DNA of 64,000 nucleotides from Rossellomorea marisflavi (GTDB lineage: Bacteria; Bacillota; Bacilli; Bacillales; Bacillaceae_B), in NCBI GenBank assembly GCA_003667865.1, contig CP033051.1:3908001-3972000 (forward strand), in the 5' to 3' direction. Within the stretch, counting starts at the first letter, position 1. Every line of letters begins with the position of its first letter. The position numbers were made by a program, and so were the translations under genes. Below, in pieces: positions 53,438 through 63,569 of this stretch. A model generated the notes under the pieces. That model searched no databases, was not told the DNA's origin, and worked only from the letters and a program-made list of their open reading frames with translations.

Positions 53438-54253
53438 CTAAATGTTTACGTTTCTTTTTTGAATCATATGGATTGATTTCTTTATATCGAGAATGATTTC
53501 CTCAGCGGAATCGTAGGTTCCTTGAATACGTAAGAGCTTACGAATTATTGCCTTGGTATTAGATGATAGGGTCAGCTCATCTTCCCAACTAAGTTCCTTT
53601 TTATTTTCAGGAACAAACCCAGAATAAAGTAAAAATAAGAGAAAGTGACCAAGAGCGTAATAATCACTCTGAGGATGTTTTGCACGCATATGATCTCGAT
53701 ACGTATTTTCTATTATCGGTTCATTCGGATTCATTTTTGCTGCCAGTCCAAAATCAATTAATTGAATTACCTCTTGCTTCATTAGGATATTCGGTATCCG
53801 CAAATCACGATGAACATATCCATTGCAGTGGACCCATTTTACAATCTCAATAATTTTCAATCCTATAATTAATGATTCTTCCTCCGTATAGACTTTACCT
53901 TTGCGAAAAATAAATTCTTCGAAGGTTTCGCCATTCATCCACTCCATTATAAAGTACGGGACTTTTTGAAATTCACCTTGTTGTAGTACTTTTGGAATGG
54001 ATGGATGTACTAAGTCATTTAACACTCGTACCTCATGTTTTAAAATGTGATGATTACGTTCAAATAGTTTCTTATACAACCGAATCCTTTTTAATACAGC
54101 CCACTCTCCAGTGCTTTCATGCTGAACAAGATAGGCTGTCCCATAACTACCCTTTCCAATGCACCTTTCAATGATATAACCATCAATTCTTATTCCTTTA
54201 CCCCATTCTTTTTCAAATAAATTAATTAGGTGACGAAAAAATGCTTGAAGCAT
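53438..54253 (-). CDS. Hanks-type serine/threonine protein kinase, soluble
   Basis: 271 residues. The glycine loop IGKGSYGTAYLVQ, the lysine in AVLKRI, YFIMEWMNGETF hinge, catalytic HRDLRIPNIL and IDFGLAAKM show all active-site residues; the DFG motif is intact. There is no membrane segment or PASTA repeat, unlike PrkC. Operon context with spo0M makes Spo0M a candidate substrate. GAGAGGC precedes the ATG. Confidence 0.88.
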   Translation of the reverse strand: MLQAFFRHLINLFEKEWGKGIRIDGYIIERCIGKGSYGTAYLVQHESTGEWAVLKRIRLYKKLFERNHHILKHEVRVLNDLVHPSIPKVLQQGEFQKVPYFIMEWMNGETFEEFIFRKGKVYTEEESLIIGLKIIEIVKWVHCNGYVHRDLRIPNILMKQEVIQLIDFGLAAKMNPNEPIIENTYRDHMRAKHPQSDYYALGHFLLFLLYSGFVPENKKELSWEDELTLSSNTKAIIRKLLRIQGTYDSAEEIILDIKKSIHMIQKRNVNI

Positions 54254-54297
54254 CGCAATTGCCTCTCAATCTAATGTATCTTTTGTGATTCACAAGA

Positions 54298-54462
54298 TTA
54301 ACTACTAAAAAAGCTTGAAAAGATACTGCTTTTACGCTTTTTCTTATAATGATGATGCCCATAATGCTTATGCTTATAAGCATATCCTTTTTTGTAATAA
54401 TCACTGGAGCTTCTGTGGTGTATTTTGGATTTAAGCATTTCCTTTAAAATTTTCTTTAACAT
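54298..54462 (-). CDS. small His/Lys/Ser-rich basic protein, 54 residues
   Basis: ATG at 54462 behind GAGGAGGAAGAAACA, one of the strongest sites in the window. Starts MLKKILKEMLKSKIHHRSSS, has a KHKHYGHHHYKKKRK centre and ends SSIFSSFFSS. The N-terminus may form an amphipathic helix; the His cluster could bind metal. It ends 44 bases before the kinase gene and probably heads the kinase-spo0M mRNA. No family recognised. Confidence 0.65.
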   Translation of the reverse strand: MLKKILKEMLKSKIHHRSSSDYYKKGYAYKHKHYGHHHYKKKRKSSIFSSFFSS

Positions 54463-54573
54463 TGTTTCTTCCTCCTCATATATACATTATAGGTACATTT
54501 TTTTATTGGTTCTTGTAACTTTATATACGATTCAACAAATAAAATAGTTTCAAAGGGGATGTGAAAATTTTTT

Positions 54574-55641
54574 ATGTTCTGTTCCTTTTTGGATAGGTCC
54601 GTCCCTCTTCTTGATTTGAAGGATGTTGAGCGAATTTGTGCTCAAGTACGTGAGGTGAACGGGCACACTTGGCCGATTGTGTTAAGTGGGGAAGAAAAAG
54701 AGATTGTTCGAAGGATTCAGGAAAAGGTTAAAGAGGAGAATCAGGATAATATTTCGCGAACGTCTGCATACTTATCATTTTTCTGTGACCACACAGAAAT
54801 TCATTGGGCCTTTCTAGCTCATATGGTATCACGAAATGGCGGATATAATATGACTGACTTGCAAGGCTTTCCCATGAATGACATTATTAAAGATAAAGAA
54901 AGACAATCCTTCTTTTTATTTTTAGAAAAGGCAAATGCGTATATATTTCAGGATGCTTATCCGCAGCTTTTACTTTACTCCGAAAGTAAGAAAAGAAAAA
55001 AGTCTTTATTTCATCTGCTACCCTTATTCCATGTATCCTCATTTATGAGTGTGATATGGGAGAACTTTTGGAAAAAACGGGAATCTGATGTATTAACAAT
55101 AAGTCTCATTATTAATGAACAAAATATGATTCAAAATCGAATCATCGATCATATTGAGGATCATTTGGTTGAGAAGTGGTTATTTTTGCTTCAAGATCGA
55201 CTTGAATTTACATCTGTTTTGTTCCCTTTCGGTAAACACACACCACTCCAATTAGCCGGATTATCAATATCTCACTTTGAAGATCCTAATCAAAGAATCA
55301 TTATAGGAAAGAAACTCTATTCCATTCTATTTCATAAGAAGATCTTTCCCACCTCTTTTCTCTTTGCTAAATCCGTTACCCATTCAGCCTCAAGGTCAGA
55401 CTATTGGAATCATATATACACTTTTGACTCCAACAATGATCGTAATCGAATTTTTAGTCCTGCACTACGTTCAGTATGGAAACCAGTTCATCATAGTTTC
55501 AAAGAAAAGGAGGACTGGTTTCATACAATAGCCTGCCAAAAACTATATCCATTACAAACAACAATTCATCCATATAGAAAGAAAATTACAAGGAAAATAA
55601 AAACAGGATCCTATCTCCTACTGAAGAATCTTACTTCATGA
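54574..55641 (+). CDS. yppC: DUF2515 protein (YppC type)
   Basis: 355 residues. NISRTSAYLSFF, IHWAFLAHMVSRNGGYNMTDLQG and ANAYIFQDAYPQLLLY are DUF2515 blocks; function unknown. The ribosome site AAAGGGG is unusually far (about 16 bases) from the ATG, and the first codons contain AGGTCCGTCCCTC, half of the terminator-type palindrome used elsewhere in the window, so the true start may lie a little downstream. Divergent from the small basic gene. Confidence 0.85.
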   Translation: MFCSFLDRSVPLLDLKDVERICAQVREVNGHTWPIVLSGEEKEIVRRIQEKVKEENQDNISRTSAYLSFFCDHTEIHWAFLAHMVSRNGGYNMTDLQGFPMNDIIKDKERQSFFLFLEKANAYIFQDAYPQLLLYSESKKRKKSLFHLLPLFHVSSFMSVIWENFWKKRESDVLTISLIINEQNMIQNRIIDHIEDHLVEKWLFLLQDRLEFTSVLFPFGKHTPLQLAGLSISHFEDPNQRIIIGKKLYSILFHKKIFPTSFLFAKSVTHSASRSDYWNHIYTFDSNNDRNRIFSPALRSVWKPVHHSFKEKEDWFHTIACQKLYPLQTTIHPYRKKITRKIKTGSYLLLKNLTS

Positions 55642-55682
55642 TTGACATTTCTACATGCACTTTTATTAGATTAATGAAAAAG

Positions 55683-55714
55683 AGGACTGATTAGGAATTC
55701 CCTAATTCAGTCCT
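55683..55714 (+). terminator. intrinsic terminator
   Basis: AGGACTGATTAGG pairs with CCTAATTCAGTCCT, one bulge, 42 bases after the DUF2515 stop. Confidence 0.75.
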
Positions 55715-55768
55715 GTTATTGTACATATTATTTTCTTTGATGAAGAACGATATGTAGCACCGTTTCTA

Positions 55769-55942
55769 TTACTCTTCTTCCCATTCCTCATCAATAATGC
55801 ATTTTGCAATAAGATATTCAAACGTAATATCGGCGATTTCATCTAACTCTTCTTCAGAAGGCACATAGCCTCTTTGTAAAAGCTCTTGGAAAAAGAACTC
55901 TGCAATTTCCTCCGTATCAATCAAAACTTCAATTTCACGCAT
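55769..55942 (-). CDS. yozD: YozD-family protein
   Basis: 57 residues from the ATG at 55942, behind AAAGGGGGCG; an earlier in-frame start at 55966 lies before that site. MREIEVLIDTEEIAEFF and ITFEYLIAKCIIDEEWEEE-like blocks (ITFEYLIAKCIID) match YozD; acidic, helical, function unknown. It sits between deoD/yodL and yodN as in B. subtilis. Confidence 0.88.
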   Translation of the reverse strand: MREIEVLIDTEEIAEFFFQELLQRGYVPSEEELDEIADITFEYLIAKCIIDEEWEEE

Positions 55943-56071
55943 GACATCGCCCCCTTTGTACTTCAATTTATGTTGTACAAATAATACTTATGCTAATTTA
56001 CAAAAAAGTTTTCATAGCCAATCTAGGACAAGCATAAGATGTAACATAAAAAGAATGTAGGGGGTTCGACG

Positions 56072-56239
56072 ATGCAATCAATTGGACAAATGTTCGAGAA
56101 TGTTTCACAGAATATGGAAAAGGAAGACAGTATTATTGTTAGAGGTATGGAATTCACTCTGAGCATCTTATTTCGTAGCTTCATAGTGTTAAGTATTCCT
56201 GTTATTATCTATATTTTAGATGTTATTCCTTTTCGTTAA
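56072..56239 (+). CDS. small single-segment membrane protein, 55 residues
   Basis: ATG at 56072 behind AGGGGG. A hydrophilic first half (MQSIGQMFENVSQNMEKED) precedes one membrane segment (ILFRSFIVLSIPVIIYILDV). Its stop lies inside the 3' end of the convergent yodN-type gene, overlapping by 17 bases. No family recognised. Confidence 0.55.
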   Translation: MQSIGQMFENVSQNMEKEDSIIVRGMEFTLSILFRSFIVLSIPVIIYILDVIPFR

Positions 56240-56882
56240 TTTCAGAAACTTTATTTGTATGCTTCTTTAACTGCTCTAAAATCGAGTCCATTTTCAATTT
56301 ATAACTATGATCCTTAAAATTTTTATATAAATCCTTGTAATCATTATAATAATCTAATAGATAATCAATCCAACGATCATGAGCATGTAAGGGAGTAGGC
56401 ATTAATTTTTGCTTTGCCTGCTTTCGCTTAGACAAAATATACCCATATTTTCTAAGAAATGAATCTGTTTGTTCAGAATCTGCTATAAGTGTTAGTTCTT
56501 CTTCATCTACTTCTAACCAATTCCCATCTGAAACTCTTACTAATTCGTATATAGTATCTTCCCATGCATTTTCTTTATATCTCCATATCTCAGTCCGATA
56601 TCCTACCACTTTAAATAGTTCATTTTCATATCCTTTTACAAATACTAAATCACCGAACTGAAATTTATATTCAATGTCTATCTGTTCAACTTCAAATATA
56701 TATCCATCATAGGTATCTAAAAGCTCCAATACCTTCTCTTTAAAAAGGCCTTCATTCCCATTCACTTCGTACATAAACTCATCTTCCATCTGTTTAACAT
56801 CGGTAACCTTTCCTACTGTACCGTAAATCGTTACGACAACAGTATCTCCAATACGAAATCTCGGTCTTTTGCGTTTTTTCAT
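56223..56882 (-). CDS. yodN: YodN-type protein
   Basis: 219 residues from the ATG at 56882, behind AAAGGGTG; a GTG at 56891 overlaps that site. Three repeats of a short SH3-like beta unit are visible (FRIGDTVVVTIYGTVGKV, FQFGDLVFVKGYENELFKVVGY, TIYELVRVSDGNWLEV), followed by a helical, Lys/Tyr-rich C-terminus. Length and position next to yozD and yozE equal B. subtilis yodN. Function unknown. Confidence 0.82.
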   Translation of the reverse strand: MKKRKRPRFRIGDTVVVTIYGTVGKVTDVKQMEDEFMYEVNGNEGLFKEKVLELLDTYDGYIFEVEQIDIEYKFQFGDLVFVKGYENELFKVVGYRTEIWRYKENAWEDTIYELVRVSDGNWLEVDEEELTLIADSEQTDSFLRKYGYILSKRKQAKQKLMPTPLHAHDRWIDYLLDYYNDYKDLYKNFKDHSYKLKMDSILEQLKKHTNKVSEINEKE

Positions 56883-56991
56883 AACGTTCACCCTTTAATG
56901 CCTTTTTACTATTATATGCAGAATGAAACAAGTCGCTATTCTGTAAATAATGAAATGAACATATTAGGTGATCATGACAAACAAAGAGGTT

Positions 56992-57213
56992 TTAGCTTTC
57001 TTCTTGAAGATATTTCTGAAAAGCATCGTCAAAGAGTGTCATGCTCTCTAGGTAATGTCCATTCATTTCCAGATAATGACTTAACTCATGATAGTCCGAA
57101 CTATGCTTTGGAAAACTGTGATCCTCAAAAGCAGCATTCGCAAACGCAGTTAACGAATCCTTGACTTTTGGTTGACGATATTTTATTAAGTAGTGGTAAA
57201 AAGATTTTTGCAT
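56992..57213 (-). CDS. yozE: YozE-family SAM-like-fold protein
   Basis: 73 residues from the ATG at 57213, behind AGGAGTTTATT; the open frame to 57294 lacks a site. MQKSFYHYLIKYRQPK, EDHSFPKHSSDYHELS and YLESMTLFDDAFQKY are the conserved blocks. Structurally a helical bundle with SAM-like fold; function unknown. Confidence 0.9.
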   Translation of the reverse strand: MQKSFYHYLIKYRQPKVKDSLTAFANAAFEDHSFPKHSSDYHELSHYLEMNGHYLESMTLFDDAFQKYLQEES

Positions 57214-57482
57214 AATAAACTCCTGCCTATCCTGATCTAGTTTTTTAGCTCTGTACAAGACATTGTTAATAGCAGACTTGAACATCTGGAACAAATCACT
57301 ACTCGTTTTATGACGATTCTAGTAAAGGTTTTCTTAGGCATTCACTGATATTATTCTCCTATCAACAGTGTATCTAACAGAGCTATTTTCTTAAAGGATA
57401 GCGGAAGTTATGCCCCTCGTAAAGTTCCAAATCTATAATGGAGACTGTACTTGTCAGTATGAAACACAGTCCCCATCCACTG

Positions 57483-58733
57483 TTACTCGCTATTGTTGCA
57501 CCAGTTTATAATAAAGTGAACAAGTACCTCTGCATATAGCCAAATCTTATCTAACTCAACAAATTCGTTTGTTTCATATGCCACTTCAATTGCGCCAGGT
57601 CCCCATACTAGAAAGGGCATTCCTCCTTTTTCCGCTAAGTAGGAACTATCAGTTCCCCATGGTGCTGTGCCAGTCACAAACTGATCTTTTGAGATGTATT
57701 GATAACTTTTTTTCAATGTTTCTAAAAAGGGATGATTCTCGTCTAAAGAATATGGATAATTCCGATAGTCAAGCCAAGAGACTAAAATGGGATTCTGTTG
57801 AAACCATTCATCCTCCGAGTTGAGACGGTTCACACAATTCTCTAGTTCCTCCTCTACAGACGCGACATTTTCGTAAGGCGCCATGAAAATATGCCCTTCA
57901 AGCATGACAGAATCTGGTACTTGTGCTGAAATGGATTCAGTATCTATTTTCCCAATATGAACTGGTAAAAATAATGATTCATTTAAGAGTTCTTCTTGCT
58001 TTTTGTTTCTTCTTCCTTCAAATACTTTCAGATGTTGTATTACCTCATAGGCTTTATCAATAGCGTTTACTCCTTGAAAATTTGTTCCACCATGTGTTGC
58101 TCTTCCTTTTACAGATAAACGAAATGACGAAGAACCCTTTTGATTATGGAAAAATTTCATATTTGAAGGTTTAGGAATGATCGCTCCGTCAGCAAGATAG
58201 CCTTTTTCTAACGCGGCTTTTGTCCCTAGTCCGCCACTCTCACCATCTATTACACTTTGAAAAATGACATCACCTTTTAAATCAATGTTCAGTTCCTTTA
58301 AAATCTCGATGGCAAGTAGAACAGCAGTTGTACCTGCTTTCATATTAGAAGCCCCTCTACCATATAGCTTTCCGTTAAGAAGTTTACCGCTATAGGGTGG
58401 AAAGCTCCAGTCATCTACATGACCATGCGGAATGACATCAACATGTGTATGAAGTAATAAACTACGTCCCTGGCCAGTTCCTTTCAATATTCCAACAACA
58501 TTAGGATTTCCAACTAAAGACTCAGGCTTTACTCCACTGAATTGAAACGTTTCTAAATCAATATCCCAAATGTCTAGCTCTAGACCCAGTTCTCTACATT
58601 TCTCAATAACGATTGCTTGTGCTTTCGCTTCATTTCCTTTACTACTTTCTTCTTGTACAAATCGTTGTAGGAAACGAGTTGTTGCTGTATGTTTCTTTTC
58701 AATTACATCTTGAATTGTTTTAATGTCCGTCAT
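57483..58733 (-). CDS. yodQ: M20-family deacylase/peptidase (YodQ type)
   Basis: 416 residues. Zinc ligands are in LLLHTHVDVIPHG and LYGRGASNMKAG; DGESGGLG supplies the catalytic Glu pair and GTAPWGTDSSYLA the later ligand region; a dimerisation domain lies in between. Similar to acetylornithine deacetylase and to YodQ of the B. subtilis lysine/beta-lysine region, but kamA and yodR-S-T are not seen in this window. Substrate inferred only as an N-acyl amino acid. Confidence 0.88.
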   Translation of the reverse strand: MTDIKTIQDVIEKKHTATTRFLQRFVQEESSKGNEAKAQAIVIEKCRELGLELDIWDIDLETFQFSGVKPESLVGNPNVVGILKGTGQGRSLLLHTHVDVIPHGHVDDWSFPPYSGKLLNGKLYGRGASNMKAGTTAVLLAIEILKELNIDLKGDVIFQSVIDGESGGLGTKAALEKGYLADGAIIPKPSNMKFFHNQKGSSSFRLSVKGRATHGGTNFQGVNAIDKAYEVIQHLKVFEGRRNKKQEELLNESLFLPVHIGKIDTESISAQVPDSVMLEGHIFMAPYENVASVEEELENCVNRLNSEDEWFQQNPILVSWLDYRNYPYSLDENHPFLETLKKSYQYISKDQFVTGTAPWGTDSSYLAEKGGMPFLVWGPGAIEVAYETNEFVELDKIWLYAEVLVHFIINWCNNSE

Positions 58734-59178
58734 TTACATCCACCCCTTTTTCTTCTCAAACTAGACAAAAAAACTAGAAACTAAAAGAATTCTAGTCTTA
58801 AGATATGTGAAGAAAAAATGTTCTTCTTATTGCAATCTCGTTACTTACCTTATCTGTATGTTTCAAAATCCAAAACCTTTCTTAATTATTTGAATTAATA
58901 CGCAAATAGCGATTGGTAACTTCATCCATAAAATTAAAAACTTATGTAAAACCAGTACTTTAAGACTATGGAATGGAACTTGACCAGTTATGGATTTAAA
59001 CTGAAAAATGAAGCAAATACTATGTATATCTACTAAAAGTTATTGGATTCATTTTCCTACTCCTATTCTTCCAAACTAAAATTTCGACAAATTTCTATAA
59101 AATTACCTAGATTATCTCTAAAAAAATGATTACAATAGTACTAATTAGATTTTTTGATTTGACATTGGGGGGTCCAGC
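58734..59178. other. 445-base gene-free stretch before the chemoreceptor
   Basis: AT-rich, no frame with a ribosome site on either strand and no clear hairpin. I looked for a SigD promoter (TAAA, 15 bases, GCCGATAT) before the chemoreceptor gene and found no convincing one. Confidence 0.5.
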
Positions 59179-61017
59179 ATGTTCAAAAATAAAAAAAAGA
59201 TAAAACCACTAAAGCCAGAAAAACCAGAAAAGAATGAAGATAGAAAAAAACTATTTTCATTTGCAAAAAAGTCTGAAAAGAAAAAAGAAACAAAAGCTTC
59301 TAAAAGAAACTTTAATTTTCTTGCGACAATTAGAGGGAAAGTTGTATTTTGCTTCGGGTTGTTGACAGTTGTTTTGGTCGCTTTATCGATTACATCCTAC
59401 TTCAATATGATTAAACTTGAGAGTGAAATTGATTACATAGTCCAACATGATGTAAAGATTGATCGTGAAGTACAGGAATTATCAAATGCATTGACCGAAA
59501 TGGAATCAAGCGCAAGAGGATTTGTTATTACAGGTGCAACTGGATTCTTAGCTCCATATGAAAATGGTAAAAATAATATTGACGTTCAATTTGAAGATCT
59601 AAAAGAACATTTTAAAGGGAACCAAGATCAGTTAGATAAAATGACGAAAATTGAACAATCCTACGGTTTCTGGATTCAGTTCACAGAACGTGTCATCGAC
59701 TCACGTCAGGATGTTGGACTAGAAGAAGCTGCACGGCTTGTAGAATCTGGTGTTGGGAAAAAGTATATGGATCTGGTTCAATCGTATGTTGATATGATTG
59801 TGGAAGCTCAATCTGCTGCACAAGGCGAACGTGCTGCAGCATTAGATCAACAAGTTCTTTATTCTAAAATCGCAACAATCAGCTTATCTGTTTTTGCTAT
59901 AATTCTATCAATCTTCTTTAGCTTCATTATTTCAAGAAACATTCGTGTAAACGTTAAGAAAATAAGTCAATCCATTTTAGAAATTGCCAATGCTGGCGGT
60001 GACCTCACAAAGCGAATTAAAGTTAAGTCAAAGGACGAATTAGCTGGGCTAGCAAATGATACGAACCAGTTAATTGAGGGTATTGCTGTTCTTGTACGCC
60101 AAGTTTCTGAAATGGCCGAAAATGTATCGGCATCTAGTGAGCAATTGTTAGCTTCTTCTGAAGAAACATCGAGAACGATTAATTCAATTGCAGAAACATC
60201 TAGTGAAATTGCAGCAGGTAGTGAACAAACCAAAGATAGTATGAATGAATCGATTTCAAAAATGAACAGTTTAGAAGATGCATCTAATTACCTTGTACAA
60301 CAAGCAGAGCAACTTAAGATTTCCACTCAAGATATGCAAAAGGTGGCGGAACAAGGTGGAAAAACTGTTCAAGCATCGTCTAATAAGATTATGGCCATTG
60401 AAGAAACGATTTCAAATACGAGTCAAACTGTTGAAGCATTAGGTAAGAAATCAAATGAAATTAACACAATCATTAGCACCATTACAGATATCGCTGAGCA
60501 AACAAATTTACTTGCTCTAAATGCTGCTATTGAAGCTGCAAGAGCAGGAGAGCACGGTAAAGGATTTGCGGTTGTAGCAGATGAGGTACGAAAGCTTGCG
60601 GAGCAATCGCAAAAAGCAGCACATGGTGTTAAAGATATCGTTAAATCTATTCAGCAAGAGGTTGAAGTCATTATTAAACAAAATGATGAAGGCGTTAAAG
60701 AAGTCATTGCTGGTGTAGAAAGTACAAACGAAACAAACTCAGCTTTAAATGATATTATGAATCAAACGAAGAAAACTTCTGTCATCGTAAATGAAATGGT
60801 AGAAAATATTGAGCATACTCTTCAATTAAGTAAGAATGTAAGTGAATCATTTACTCAAGTAAATGAAATTGCTGCTTCTACAGCATTAAATACAGAAACA
60901 ACTGCTGCTGCATCTGAAGAAGGGTCTGCTGCTATGCAAGAAGTAACGGCATCGGCTTCTGAGCTTTCAAAACAAGCAGAACAGTTACGTGAAGTAGTAT
61001 CTAAATTCAAAATATAG
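59179..61017 (+). CDS. methyl-accepting chemotaxis protein with CHASE3 sensor
   Basis: 612 residues. A 50-residue Lys/Glu-rich cytoplasmic N-terminus, membrane segment 1 (about 54-72), an outer helical domain of CHASE3 type ([18 protein letters not shown]), membrane segment 2 (about 232-252), HAMP, then the signalling domain with the hairpin tip [40 protein letters not shown] (read in parts). It passes signals to CheA/CheW; ligand unknown. GGGGGGTCC precedes the ATG. Confidence 0.95.
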   Translation: MFKNKKKIKPLKPEKPEKNEDRKKLFSFAKKSEKKKETKASKRNFNFLATIRGKVVFCFGLLTVVLVALSITSYFNMIKLESEIDYIVQHDVKIDREVQELSNALTEMESSARGFVITGATGFLAPYENGKNNIDVQFEDLKEHFKGNQDQLDKMTKIEQSYGFWIQFTERVIDSRQDVGLEEAARLVESGVGKKYMDLVQSYVDMIVEAQSAAQGERAAALDQQVLYSKIATISLSVFAIILSIFFSFIISRNIRVNVKKISQSILEIANAGGDLTKRIKVKSKDELAGLANDTNQLIEGIAVLVRQVSEMAENVSASSEQLLASSEETSRTINSIAETSSEIAAGSEQTKDSMNESISKMNSLEDASNYLVQQAEQLKISTQDMQKVAEQGGKTVQASSNKIMAIEETISNTSQTVEALGKKSNEINTIISTITDIAEQTNLLALNAAIEAARAGEHGKGFAVVADEVRKLAEQSQKAAHGVKDIVKSIQQEVEVIIKQNDEGVKEVIAGVESTNETNSALNDIMNQTKKTSVIVNEMVENIEHTLQLSKNVSESFTQVNEIAASTALNTETTAAASEEGSAAMQEVTASASELSKQAEQLREVVSKFKI

Positions 61018-61030
61018 AAATACAAACAAA

Positions 61031-61066
61031 AAAAAGGAATCCATCTAATGTATGGGTTCCTTTTTT
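61031..61066 (+). terminator. intrinsic terminator
   Basis: AAAGGAATCCAT pairs with ATGGGTTCCTTT with T6, just after the chemoreceptor stop. Confidence 0.85.
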
Positions 61067-61158
61067 AAAAAGAAAAATGTTTTCGAAAAGCTTTGATCCT
61101 AAAAGAGACCCGGTGGCCAATCGAATCCCTTTTTTCGTTATTTCATAGTGTACAGCTA

Positions 61159-61290
61159 TTATTTTCCGTAGCACACTGCTCCAATGATAATTAACAAGAT
61201 GAACAACACAACGATTAAAGCGAACCAATTGTTATTTGTATATGTTGCAGGGTAAGCATATCCATAGTAGCAATTGTCATATCCGTACAT
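61159..61290 (-). CDS. YjcZ-family sporulation peptide
   Basis: 43 residues from the ATG at 61290, behind AGAGGAGTGA. A Tyr/Gly/Asn-rich N-terminus (MYGYDNCYYGYAY) is followed by the hallmark WFALIVVLFILLIIIGA, a C-terminal membrane segment shared by YjcZ/SscA-type peptides made in sporulation. Two Cys are present. Probably produced late and located in the coat or inner spore membrane, as known for relatives. Confidence 0.85.
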   Translation of the reverse strand: MYGYDNCYYGYAYPATYTNNNWFALIVVLFILLIIIGAVCYGK

Positions 61291-61495
61291 CCAAAATCAC
61301 TCCTCTTGAAATAATTCTTTCTACACTTTACTCTATGTCACTCACCCAGAAAGTGTTTGTGTCTTTGCCTATTTTTTGGGCAGATTTACATCCTGCTTGC
61401 ATGTAGTATTATCAAGATACCGTAACAGAGTAGCACTTCTGCTTTAAAAATATGAAATCTAAAGAACTTGGCAACGTGCCAAGCTCTCTCTCCTA

Positions 61496-63285
61496 TTATA
61501 GATATGCTCTTGTTTCATCTAAATACTGGTCAATCGCTTCCTCTAAAGGCTTCATAGAAGTTTCCCAGAAAGAATTATCTTGTAAATTATGATGTAAGAA
61601 TTGATTAGCCAAGTTTTCCATCGTTCGATTTCCAGAATACTTCAAGAGTTGATCATATTGATTTGGAAATACTTCTTTATCTTGAAGATAAAGAGAGTAA
61701 ATACCGTTGCTGAACAAATAGCCAATCGTATACGGAATATTATAAAATGCTTTTTCCGTATTAAAGAAATGAGGAATACTCATCCAATTATGGGCATTCA
61801 CTTCTTTTAAAGAGTCCTTAAACCAGTCTTTTTCCGTATTTTCCATTATAGTAACAAGCTCCGTTGCTGAAAGCTTTTGCTTTTTCCTCTCTTCGTAAAA
61901 CCTTTGTTCAAACTCAAACTTTGCTGGAATATAAGCAGTATATTTTAGACCATTTATGATTTTCATTTCTAATAGTGATAAGCGGTCTTCTTTCTTTTCA
62001 GCTAAATGAATGGCTGCATCGAGAACTAAATTTTCTGTGAAAGTTGAAGCTGTTTCAGCCAGACCTGTTCCAACATGCTGTGAAAACCCTAGTTCTTCGT
62101 GAAGAATGGAATTATGATAGGCATGCCCTAGCTCATGTGCTAAGGTCACAACATCTTGGTAGTTTCCTGTAAATGACAACAGTACACGACTTTCTTTTGA
62201 ATTTGGCATGGATGCACAAAAAGCACCATGTCTTTTACCATCTGAAGGTTCTGCATCAATCCATCCTTGCTCGAATGCCCTTTTAGCGAAATCACCAAGC
62301 TTTGTACTGAATCTATAAAATTGTTCGGTTACAATAGTTGCTGCTTCATCATAAGTAAGCTCACTTTTCGAAGTGAAGGTCGGTGCGTAAATATCGTACC
62401 AGCTTAACTTATCAATTTTATTCAGGGCTGCTTTTCGATCTAGATACTTGTGAAGTAATGTTTTATGTTGATGGAGCGTTTGCATCATGCTATTCAAAGA
62501 TGTTTCACTAATCCGATTTTGTTCGAGAAGCTCCTTCAATGGGTTCTTCCATCCTCTCAAACGATATATCTCGTTGCGATAACCTGCAAAATAATTATAT
62601 ATCGAAGAAAAGCGGTCTTGATTTTCACGATAAACCTTTAACAAAGATGCTGCCATCGTCTTCCTCGTTTCTCGATCATCTGAAACCATGCTTTTACATA
62701 TGCCATATTAAAAGGGACAGTTTTAGTTCCTTCTTCACTAATTATAGGGACAGTTAGATTCGCAAATTCTTGTTCATAATGATCTTCCCATCCGTTAAAC
62801 CCATTTATTGAGAGAGTATGAATGACCTTTTCTAATTCAGGGTTCAATTGATCTTTTACCATTTGCCTTTGTTCGTTTAAAAATAGATTGATTCCTTCCA
62901 TTTTGGGATGCTCTAATAAAGCATTCCAGCAATCCTCCGTTACATTAGAAAGGATCTGGCGTAAAGTAAGTAGCAACGAATCCATCGATGCCTTCATCTC
63001 GCTGCATTGTCCGCTTAATGATTGTATCTTCGTATCATGTACATTTTCGGACAATAGGCAGATATAATATTCATCCATTTCAAAGGCATCAATATAGATT
63101 TTCTGAATGAGTCTAATCATTTCAACGAGTTTTTCAATATCCTCAGAATGTGTCTGTTTAGCCATCTCAAATTGTGTAGTTTTAATAAGGTTCGTTAGTT
63201 TATGTAGTCGTTCCTGAAGTGAAATTTCTTTATTACCTGGCGAAACTCTTTCTAAATTCCATTTTAACAGTTGAAGTTTCTGCAA
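61496..63285 (-). pseudogene. M3-family oligoendopeptidase (PepF type) with a frameshift
   Basis: Begins at a TTG at 63285 behind AGGAGGGATATT. The first frame stops at 62638; the second, in another frame, covers 62689-61496. Adding one A to the A-run at 62692-62695 (T on the plus strand) restores NMAYVK followed by SMVSDDRETRKTM, a normal M3 joint. The second part holds the zinc site TLAHELGHAYH and GLAETASTFTENLV. Restored length about 597 residues fits the family. Both parts are otherwise intact, so the break is recent or a base-call error. Confidence 0.85.
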
Positions 63286-63484
63286 AATATCCCTCCTATT
63301 GTTTCTCCTGATACCATTATAATGGAAATTTTTTCACTTATAATCCGTCTAGGGACGGAAAGTGTGAATTTTTAGAAAACACTTTTTAAAAATTGAAACA
63401 TTTATATACATTACGAAATTATAGGTCATTTTTTTAAAAACCAACCAGATACAATAGAACGCTAAAGAATAAAAAAACACAAAA

Positions 63485-63523
63485 AAATAGTGTTAATCCT
63501 TCTGGGATCAACACTATTTTTAA
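63485..63523. terminator. intrinsic terminator
   Basis: AAATAGTGTT pairs with AACACTATTT, including an inner GATCC-like TCC/GGA pairing, between the M3 gene and the CBO0543-type gene. Confidence 0.75.
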
Positions 63524-63569
63524 TCGAGTATAAATGAATATTTACTCTACATAGTATCGTTATCTCTTA

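Noticed and set aside
54222..54404. A 60-codon minus-strand frame near the kinase start
   Set aside because: It is the shifted reading of the His/Lys-rich small gene at 54298-54462, which has the stronger start signal.
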